This document shows positions 7,147 through 13,109 of a DNA stretch of 13,109 nt, one piece after another. How positions within the stretch are numbered: position 1 is the stretch's first letter; each line of letters starts with the position of its first letter. The position numbers were made by a program, and so were the translations under genes. Source of the stretch: an uncultured Kordia sp. (GTDB lineage: Bacteria; Bacteroidota; Bacteroidia; Flavobacteriales; Flavobacteriaceae); assembly GCA_913054565.1 (NCBI GenBank), contig CAJXHW010000021.1, positions 1 through 13,109 on the forward strand, written 5' to 3'. The notes under the pieces were generated by a model. It searched no databases. It was not told the origin of the DNA and saw only the letters and a list, made by a program, of their open reading frames with translations.

Positions 7147-8022
7147 CTAATATAAATCGTCAGTTTTTAAATTTAAGAAACGCTGGGTTGCAAAAAAGGT
7201 GCTTATCCATGTAATTATAATTCCTAATATTACAACTGAAATACATAAAACAGCAAAAATAGTCGGTTGGGCTAACAGTTGCAATTCAGGTAAGTTTTTA
7301 TCAAGGTAATACGCTACAACTATTAAACCAGCCACAGCTATTAATGAACCAATGATGCCTAAGCGAATACTTTTCCAGATAAATGGTTTTCTAATAAAAT
7401 GCTTTGTAGCACCAACCATTTGCATGGTTTTTATAATAAAACGCTTTGAATATACAGCTAACCTAATAGAACTGTTAATAAGCAACATGGCAATAAACGC
7501 AAAAATAGCGCTGATAGCAATTAACCAGAAGCTAATACGCTTAACATTTTTATTCATTAAGGATACTAAATCGATATCATAGCGCACTTCATCAACATAA
7601 TTTTTTTGTAATAAATCGGTTTTAATTTCTTCTAATTTATTTAAAGTTACAAACTCACTGTTTAAAAAAACATCTATTGAATTTTGAAACGGATTATAAC
7701 CAATAAAGTCCATAAATTCTTCACCATTTTCCTCTTGAGCTATGGTAGCAGCTTCTTCTTTTGAAATAAAACGTGACGATTTTACATAATCAGACAGCTT
7801 TAAACTTTGTTGTAATTGTTTTATTTCAACATCTTTAACACCTTCTTTTAAATCTATAGACAGGGCAATTTGTTCTTTAAAATGCTTTTCAACTTTAGTA
7901 GCATTAATTACCAACAAGCCTAAAACGCCTAGTAAAAACAGGACTAAAGTAATACTGAGAATTACAGAAAAATAAGAAGATATTAACCGTCTTTTTTGAT
8001 ATTTTTCAAAGGATGCACTCAT
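7147..8022 (-). CDS. ftsX: Cell division protein FtsX (ABC transporter permease)
   Basis: A 291-residue FtsX, the membrane subunit of the FtsEX complex that couples ATP hydrolysis in the cytoplasm to activation of septal peptidoglycan hydrolases. Topology fits: a cytoplasmic N-terminus (FEKYQKRRLISSY), TM1 at about 17-39, a periplasmic domain of about 120 residues (40-160) bearing the SxFISKEEA strand region, then TM2 (163-184), TM3 (211-240) and TM4 (254-277). The conserved cytoplasmic coupling loop TMQMVGATKHFIRKPF lies at 199-214, the FtsX/ABC3-permease hallmark. ftsE is not in the window; in Bacteroidota it is often unlinked. This is the first gene of a four-gene operon (ftsX, DUF3098, uppP, truB) and is read divergently from leuS, with 122 bp between the starts. 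Confidence 0.93.
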   Translation of the reverse strand: MSASFEKYQKRRLISSYFSVILSITLVLFLLGVLGLLVINATKVEKHFKEQIALSIDLKEGVKDVEIKQLQQSLKLSDYVKSSRFISKEEAATIAQEENGEEFMDFIGYNPFQNSIDVFLNSEFVTLNKLEEIKTDLLQKNYVDEVRYDIDLVSLMNKNVKRISFWLIAISAIFAFIAMLLINSSIRLAVYSKRFIIKTMQMVGATKHFIRKPFIWKSIRLGIIGSLIAVAGLIVVAYYLDKNLPELQLLAQPTIFAVLCISVVILGIIITWISTFFATQRFLNLKTDDLY

Positions 8023-8144
8023 GAAAATTGATTGAATTTAAAGGGTAAAAATACTAAAAGTAAAATGAACTTGTAATTAAATTAACTAAACTTTTAGCTT
8101 TCGAAGTTTAAGAGTAAATTTGCAGCTATACAAAAGACAAACAA
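8023..8144. promoter_or_regulatory. Divergent promoter region, ftsX operon / leuS
   Basis: The 122-bp AT-rich gap must promote both leuS and the ftsX operon. For leuS, TAAATTTG at 8115-8122 is a perfect TAnnTTTG -7 box, with a weak TTTTAG at 8092-8096 about 18 bases upstream as the only -33 candidate; the leader would be only some 16 bases, leaving no room for a T-box or attenuator. For ftsX, the minus strand has only imperfect boxes around 8046-8056 (TATTTTTA type). The leuS box is the more believable of the two. Confidence 0.42.
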
Positions 8145-11100
8145 ATGCACTATAATTTCAACGAGATAGAAGCCAAATGGCAAAAATATTGGGCAGATAA
8201 CAAAACATTTAAAGCCTCAAATAGTACTGACAAACCAAAGTATTATGTATTAGATATGTTTCCGTATCCTTCAGGTGCAGGCTTACATGTTGGTCATCCG
8301 TTAGGTTATATTGCAAGTGATATTTATGCACGATTTAAACGTCATCAAGGGTTTAATGTATTGCATCCGCAAGGTTATGATAGTTTTGGTCTGCCTGCTG
8401 AACAGTATGCTATTCAAACTGGGCAACATCCGGCAGTAACTACAGAAACTAATGTGACACGTTATAGAGAACAACTGGATAAAATTGGTTTTTCTTTTGA
8501 TTGGTCTCGTGAAGTACGTACTTCTAATCCCGAGTATTACAAACATACACAATGGATTTTCATTCAGTTGTACAATTCATGGTATAATAACGATTCTAAG
8601 AAAGCAGAAGATATTGCAACACTTATAGCAAAATTTGAAGCAGAAGGAAACACAACAGTTAATGCGGTTTGTGATGAAGATATTAAATTATTTTCTGCAG
8701 ATGAATGGAACGCGTTTTCAGATAAGGAACAGCAACAAATATTATTGCAATACCGTTTAACGTTTTTAGCAGAAACAGAAGTGAACTGGTGTCCGGCTTT
8801 AGGAACAGTATTGGCAAATGATGAAATTGTAAACGGTGTTTCTGAACGCGGTGGGCATGAAGTGGTGCGTAAGAAAATGACCCAATGGTCTATGCGTATT
8901 TCTGCATATGCCGAACGTTTGTTAAACGGAATAGATTATAATCAAGATAGTTTAGATTGGACGGATTCTATAAAAGAAATTCAGCGCAATTGGATTGGAA
9001 AATCTGTAGGAGCTTCTGTGACCTTTAATGTAAAAGATCACGATGCTTCAATTGAAGTTTTTACCACACGTCCTGATACAATTTTCGGTGTGTCGTTCAT
9101 GACGTTGGCACCAGAGCATGAATTGGTGGCACAAATAGTAACTGAGGAACAAAAAGATGCTGTTCAAGCCTATATTGAGTCTACTGCAAAACGTAGTGAA
9201 CGTGAGCGTATGGCCGATGTAAAAACCATTTCTGGTGTGTTTACAGGGGCTTATGCAGAACATCCGTTTACTAAAGAACCAGTTCCGGTTTGGATTGGTG
9301 ATTATGTGTTAGCAAGTTACGGTACAGGAGCTGTTATGGCGGTACCTTGTGGTGATCAGCGCGATTATGACTTTGCAAAACATTTTAATATTTCTATTCC
9401 TAACATTTTTGAAAATGTTGATATTTCAGAAGCGGCTCATGCTGATAAATCAGTGAAAATTGCAAATTCTGATTTCTTAAACGGTTTGAATGCTAAAAAA
9501 GCGGCTAAGCTTGCCATTTATAAATTAGAAGAATTAGGACAAGGACAAGGAAAAACACAATACCGTTTGCGAGATGCTGTATTTTCACGTCAGCGTTATT
9601 GGGGAGAACCTTTCCCGGTATATTATAAAGATGGCATGCCTCAAATGATTGATGCAGCGCATTTGCCAATTAAATTACCAGAAGTAGAAAAGTATTTACC
9701 TACTGAAACAGGTGAGCCACCATTAGGTAATGCAACCGAGTGGGCGTGGTGTACTGAAACAAATTCGGTTGTAAGTAATGATAAAATAAATGACACGAGT
9801 GTTTTTCCATTAGAATTAAACACCATGCCGGGTTGGGCAGGAAGTTCCTGGTATATGTTCCGTTATATGGATTCACAAAACTTAGGTGAATTTGCTTCTA
9901 AAGAATTACTTGATTACTGGCAAAATGTAGATTTATACATTGGAGGTTCTGAACATGCAACAGGACACTTGTTGTATTCTCGTTTCTGGACAAAGTTTTT
10001 ACATGATAGAGGGTTCTTGTCAGTAGATGAACCGTTCAAGAAGATGATCAACCAAGGTATGATTTTGGGGACAAGTGCTTTTGTGTATAGACTTTATACC
10101 ATACCAATATTTGGTAAAAAATCTACAGGAAATATTGAAGCAGCAGCAGTTAGAAGTTTTACTTCTTCGGTTTTAGTAAGTAAAAGTATAGCTGAACAAA
10201 TAGAAGATAAAACAATTTCTACTGAATCATGGGATGAAATTCGAAAGTCATTACTTGGGCAAATAGAATCAGTAAATAAGAGTTTACCAGAAGGTGAAAC
10301 CAATTATTCAACTCACATCTCTAATTTTAGACCATTATCATACCATGTGGATGTGTCTTTAATAAATGCTTCTGATGAATTAGATATAGAAGGATTTAAA
10401 AATCACCCTTTAAATCAAGATTATAAAAATGCCATATTTATAGGAGAAAGTGGAGAAATTATAAATAGTGACAACGACACCTATAAAGTAGGTCGTGAGG
10501 TTGAGAAAATGTCGAAGTCTAAATACAATGTTGTCAATCCAGATGATATTTGTGAGCAATATGGTGCAGACACCTTACGTTTATACGAAATGTTTTTAGG
10601 GCCTTTAGAGCAAGCAAAACCTTGGAATACTGCTGGTATTACAGGGGTGCATAACTTCTTAAAGAAATTATGGAAATTATATGCTGATGATAAGGGCGTA
10701 AAAGTAACTAATGCAACTCCAACTGCTGATAACTTAAAAACATTGCATAAAACCATTAAAAAAGTAACTGAAGATATTGAGAATTTTTCGTTCAATACCT
10801 CTGTGTCTACGTTTATGATTTGTGTGAATGAATTGACTGCTCAAAAATGTAGTTCTAAAGACATTTTAGAACCTTTAGCGGTATTAATGGCACCGTATGC
10901 ACCACATATTGCAGAAGAATTATGGCAGTTGTTAGGGCACACAACATCAATTTCAGATGTGCAATTTCCGAAGTTTGAAGAGAAACATTTGATAGAAAGC
11001 AACAAAAATTACCCTGTATCTTTCAACGGTAAAATGCGTTTTATGTTAGAGTTGTCTTTAGATTTAAGTAAAGACGCTATTGAAGCTGCTGTTATGGCTG

Positions 11101-11186
11101 ATGAGCGTACTAAAAAACAATTAGACGGTAGAACGCCTAAAAAAGTGATTATTGTCCCTGGGAAAATTATCAACTTGGTAGGATAG
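8145..11186 (+). CDS. leuS: Leucyl-tRNA synthetase with enlarged leucine-specific region
   Basis: A 1013-residue class Ia leucyl-tRNA synthetase (EC 6.1.1.4), charging tRNA-Leu in the cytoplasm. The HIGH motif is H48-V-G-H51 in AGLHVGHPLGY and the KMSKS loop is 788-792. The CP1 editing domain, which hydrolyses mischarged tRNA, has the threonine-rich TTRPDT at 307-312 and the GTGAVMAVP block with D404 in GDQRD. Residues about 150-250 carry the insertion usual in Bacteroidota LeuRS (NAVCDEDIKLFSADEW). The anticodon-binding domain starts after about 830 and the C-terminal domain ends in KKVIIVPGKIINLVG. The protein is roughly 60 residues longer than the ~940-950 I expect for the phylum; the excess lies at about 651-732, between MILGTSAFVYRL and YHVDVSLINASDEL. 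The reading frame is unbroken and all catalytic motifs are intact, so the enzyme should be functional. It is a monocistronic gene ended by the hairpin at 11211-11238. Confidence 0.97.
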   Translation: MHYNFNEIEAKWQKYWADNKTFKASNSTDKPKYYVLDMFPYPSGAGLHVGHPLGYIASDIYARFKRHQGFNVLHPQGYDSFGLPAEQYAIQTGQHPAVTTETNVTRYREQLDKIGFSFDWSREVRTSNPEYYKHTQWIFIQLYNSWYNNDSKKAEDIATLIAKFEAEGNTTVNAVCDEDIKLFSADEWNAFSDKEQQQILLQYRLTFLAETEVNWCPALGTVLANDEIVNGVSERGGHEVVRKKMTQWSMRISAYAERLLNGIDYNQDSLDWTDSIKEIQRNWIGKSVGASVTFNVKDHDASIEVFTTRPDTIFGVSFMTLAPEHELVAQIVTEEQKDAVQAYIESTAKRSERERMADVKTISGVFTGAYAEHPFTKEPVPVWIGDYVLASYGTGAVMAVPCGDQRDYDFAKHFNISIPNIFENVDISEAAHADKSVKIANSDFLNGLNAKKAAKLAIYKLEELGQGQGKTQYRLRDAVFSRQRYWGEPFPVYYKDGMPQMIDAAHLPIKLPEVEKYLPTETGEPPLGNATEWAWCTETNSVVSNDKINDTSVFPLELNTMPGWAGSSWYMFRYMDSQNLGEFASKELLDYWQNVDLYIGGSEHATGHLLYSRFWTKFLHDRGFLSVDEPFKKMINQGMILGTSAFVYRLYTIPIFGKKSTGNIEAAAVRSFTSSVLVSKSIAEQIEDKTISTESWDEIRKSLLGQIESVNKSLPEGETNYSTHISNFRPLSYHVDVSLINASDELDIEGFKNHPLNQDYKNAIFIGESGEIINSDNDTYKVGREVEKMSKSKYNVVNPDDICEQYGADTLRLYEMFLGPLEQAKPWNTAGITGVHNFLKKLWKLYADDKGVKVTNATPTADNLKTLHKTIKKVTEDIENFSFNTSVSTFMICVNELTAQKCSSKDILEPLAVLMAPYAPHIAEELWQLLGHTTSISDVQFPKFEEKHLIESNKNYPVSFNGKMRFMLELSLDLSKDAIEAAVMADERTKKQLDGRTPKKVIIVPGKIINLVG
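10095..10340 (+). other. leuS: Extra segment inside leuS, before the KMSKS loop
   Basis: Residues about 651-732 of LeuRS separate two blocks that I expect to be only some 20-25 residues apart in flavobacterial homologues. The segment is polar and helix-prone, with no cysteine and no recognised domain. Its arginine codons (residue 649 to 733) are three AGA and one CGA, whereas the 24 arginines before it include 17 CGT, 3 CGC and only 2 AGA, and four of the five after it are CGT. The boundaries are approximate because no alignment could be run. Confidence 0.5.
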
Positions 11187-11210
11187 ATTAAATGTTTAGT
11201 TATTATAAAA

Positions 11211-11238
11211 AAAAGCCAGTTCTTCGGAATTGGCTTTT
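11211..11238. terminator. Bidirectional intrinsic terminator with UUCG loop
   Basis: AAAAGCCAGTTC (11211-11222), loop TTCG (11223-11226), GAATTGGCTTTT (11227-11238) form a 12-bp stem with one G-T wobble and a C(UUCG)G tetraloop on the plus strand. A run of eight A (11207-11214) provides the U tract for minus-strand transcripts, and TTTTATCGTTTT follows for plus-strand ones. It lies 24 bases after the leuS stop, and its last two bases are the first two plus-strand bases of the T9SS gene's stop codon, so it serves both converging genes. Confidence 0.9.
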
Positions 11239-13045
11239 ATCGTTTTAAAGAAAAATGTGATGTAAACTCCCGTTGCCGTCCTTTAGGAAATTTTTCGGTA
11301 AAGATTAGTTTAAACCAATAATCACTTGCAGGTAATTGATTGCCTTTATAAGTGCCATCCCAACCTTTGCTTTGGGCATCTAATTGTATAATTTCTTTTC
11401 CGTAGCGATCAAAAATATAAATATTTATATAGGCAAGTTCTTTGGTATTTGGAATATTCCAATAATCATTAATACCATCGCCATTAGGGGTGAAAAATTT
11501 CGGATAACTCAGTACTACCAGTTCAATAGTTTCTATAAAACATCTTTCAGTGTCAATAATAGTTATGGTATGTAAGCCAGCGCTTACATTATCAAATTGT
11601 CCACTTGATTGGTAAGTGCCACCATCGAGACTGAATAGATAAGTGCTGCTCCCTGTAGCTGTAGCTATAATCTGATGTACATCTGCAAAAGCTTCTGTTG
11701 TAACATTAGCGTCAAAAAAATCAGGACCAGTAGTTATTGTGATATTAATTTCTTTTATCAACACACAATTTAGATTAAGATCTTCTATACGTCCAAAAAT
11801 GATTTGAGGATTTGAAGTGTTGGTATATGTCGTTGGGTTTGTAATGGCGTTTGTAGCATTAATAGCATCTTGCTCGGTGAGGTGGTAGCTAGTTTGATAA
11901 GGATTTAGACTATTTAATTCCATTATAAGTTCTGAGTCAAAAATAGTCAAATCTATTTCTGTAAAGCTATCAGGGCTGCCGTCATTATCACACACAATAT
12001 ATTCTAATGGCGGATCGGAAAAAATTGTGTCAGTAAATTCTACGGATGTAGTGTCTGAGCTTGTTATTGTATTCCCATCACATAATGTATAAACAACTTC
12101 AGCTCTATAATTATGAATAGCTGTTGGACACACGCTAATTTCATTTTGTCCTGTAGCAATAATACTTCCTGTAGCATCATCGTACCAAGTTATTTGTGTG
12201 TTGGAAGGCCCAGATGGTGCAAAGCGCCAGGCTTCATTTTCTGTAGTCCATTTTCCTGTATTACGACCACTAGGTGTTAGACCTTCAGACCCTGTTGCAT
12301 TTTGGATTCCTAATAAGCTATTTCCATTATTCCAATCGTCACAAGTCGATTTTTTTTCAATGTACACTTCAATAATATTTGTTGATTCATATAACACCAT
12401 TTGAAAAGTAGAGTTGACATTTATACAATCAAATAAAGGAACTTGATAATAGCTTACCACGAGTCTTCTACAAGGATAGTCTCCAAATAATTCCCAACCA
12501 ATTTGCCCACCTTCACTAGGGTCTATATCATGAAATACACCATAAATAGCATTAACTATTTTTTTAGGCTCTGCTGTAGAGGGAAATTGCCCATTTGGGA
12601 TGCTTAAATTAAATTCCCATGCACATTCATCTGCTGAGTCATTATAGCCATTGTCATTTATTGTACTAATATCAAATGATATGGCTCCATTTGAACTCAC
12701 AACGGCTTCAGAATATTCTTGATTGTAAAAACAAAAATTAAAAGGGAGTATAACTTTTGGGTCAGACCACACATCATCAGTATTAACACTAATAGGGTTT
12801 GCTAAACCTGTAAATGGAAATATTGGCGCATAATCTATCTCTTCTACAGTATAGTTTGTAGGTGTACCTGTTTCAGGATAATTAGCGACAAGATCTACAC
12901 ATCCATCATCAGAATTACAATTAATATAGATGGTTTCATTGTTGTTGATATCTGTTATTTTTACTTCAGGACACCCATTAAGCTGACCAAATATAAAAGA
13001 GGGCAATAGGAGAGTAGTATATATAAAAATACGGTTACAATACAT
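11237..13045 (-). CDS. Secreted T9SS type B (CHU_C) sorting-domain protein
   Basis: A 602-residue exported protein of the kind annotated as gliding-motility-associated C-terminal-domain or T9SS type B sorting-domain protein. Residues 1-20 form a signal peptide (hydrophobic IYTTLLLPSFIFG, cleavage likely before Q21). Residues about 65-275 make a beta-rich domain with the motif NTDDVWSDPKVILPFNFCFY at 88-107 and SSNGAISFD, seen in many flavobacterial secreted proteins. Residues about 280-440 look like two Ig/PKD-type modules. About 468-502 resembles a SprB-type repeat (YLFSLDGGTY, GLHTITIIDTERC). The C-terminal sorting domain spans about 512-602 with TPNGDGINDYW at 519-529, FDRYGK at 545-550 and WDGTYKGNQLPASDYWF at 562-578. 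It should cross the inner membrane by Sec and the outer membrane by the type IX system, ending on the surface or outside. No catalytic motif is recognised; adhesion is possible but unproven. Confidence 0.92.
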   Translation of the reverse strand: MYCNRIFIYTTLLLPSFIFGQLNGCPEVKITDINNNETIYINCNSDDGCVDLVANYPETGTPTNYTVEEIDYAPIFPFTGLANPISVNTDDVWSDPKVILPFNFCFYNQEYSEAVVSSNGAISFDISTINDNGYNDSADECAWEFNLSIPNGQFPSTAEPKKIVNAIYGVFHDIDPSEGGQIGWELFGDYPCRRLVVSYYQVPLFDCINVNSTFQMVLYESTNIIEVYIEKKSTCDDWNNGNSLLGIQNATGSEGLTPSGRNTGKWTTENEAWRFAPSGPSNTQITWYDDATGSIIATGQNEISVCPTAIHNYRAEVVYTLCDGNTITSSDTTSVEFTDTIFSDPPLEYIVCDNDGSPDSFTEIDLTIFDSELIMELNSLNPYQTSYHLTEQDAINATNAITNPTTYTNTSNPQIIFGRIEDLNLNCVLIKEINITITTGPDFFDANVTTEAFADVHQIIATATGSSTYLFSLDGGTYQSSGQFDNVSAGLHTITIIDTERCFIETIELVVLSYPKFFTPNGDGINDYWNIPNTKELAYINIYIFDRYGKEIIQLDAQSKGWDGTYKGNQLPASDYWFKLIFTEKFPKGRQREFTSHFSLKR

Positions 13046-13109
13046 ATGTTACTATGTTTAGGGGTTTCTTGTAAACGATTTAGGTCTAATAAGTTACGAA
13101 ATTTTAGTT

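Noticed and set aside
8123..8144. T-box or attenuator leader for leuS
   Set aside because: The leader after the predicted promoter is only about 16 bases, with no specifier stem or terminator.
10095..10340. Intein or mobile element inside leuS
   Set aside because: The extra segment is too short for an intein, has no Cys/Ser start block or His-Asn end, and no terminal repeats or transposase were seen; an in-frame protein insertion is the simpler reading.
10481..10795. 104-codon open frame on the minus strand within leuS
   Set aside because: It lies entirely opposite conserved LeuRS coding sequence including KMSKS, its translation resembles no family I know, and it is best explained as a shadow frame.
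13046..13109. Promoter or second gene at the right edge
   Set aside because: Only 64 bases precede the T9SS gene start on the minus strand; no TAnnTTTG box was convincing, and the open frame running into the gene out of phase has no protein-like character.
1..13109. CRISPR array, tRNA, IS element or defence island
   Set aside because: No spaced direct repeats, cloverleaf sequences, transposase or defence-type genes were found; every long open frame on the better strand belongs to a recognisable core or surface protein.

Overview
The window looks like ordinary chromosome from a marine-type member of the Flavobacteriaceae (Bacteroidota). Four things point there: low GC with flavobacterial gene families; a C-terminal type IX secretion (T9SS type B / CHU_C) sorting domain; the gene order ftsX - DUF3098 - uppP - truB, which I recall as common in this phylum; and candidate promoters that fit the Bacteroidota -7 consensus TAnnTTTG rather than a sigma70 -10 box. 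No Shine-Dalgarno sequences stand out, which is also normal for the group. There are no tRNAs, rRNAs, insertion sequences, CRISPR arrays or phage genes.

Layout. 67-1260 (+): membrane-anchored serine hydrolase of the beta-lactamase/class C PBP fold. 1257-2387 (-): M14-type cytosolic carboxypeptidase. 2512-4140 (+): adenine deaminase. 4137-4700 (-): 3-methyladenine DNA glycosylase I (tag). 4831-5391 (+): monothiol thioredoxin-like protein. 5380-8022 (-): an operon transcribed ftsX, DUF3098, uppP, truB, linking division-site peptidoglycan remodelling, undecaprenyl phosphate recycling and tRNA modification. 8145-11186 (+): leucyl-tRNA synthetase. 11237-13045 (-): large secreted T9SS protein. Strands alternate almost gene by gene, so most units are single genes. 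Three convergent pairs overlap at their 3' ends with no room for a terminator between them. The fourth pair (leuS and the T9SS gene) is separated by a strong bidirectional hairpin with a UUCG loop.

Working together: uppP and ftsX both serve cell-wall synthesis and division, and the serine hydrolase may also act in the periplasm. ade (purine salvage), tag (alkylation repair), truB and leuS are housekeeping genes, and the T9SS protein is an exported surface or secreted protein. I do not see a new multi-gene system. The most unusual single observation is an apparent extra stretch of about 60 residues in LeuRS just before the KMSKS loop, with arginine codon use unlike the rest of the gene. Lesser points are a candidate pair of face-to-face promoters between tag and the thioredoxin-like gene, the overlapping convergent stops, and the single-cysteine thioredoxin-like protein.
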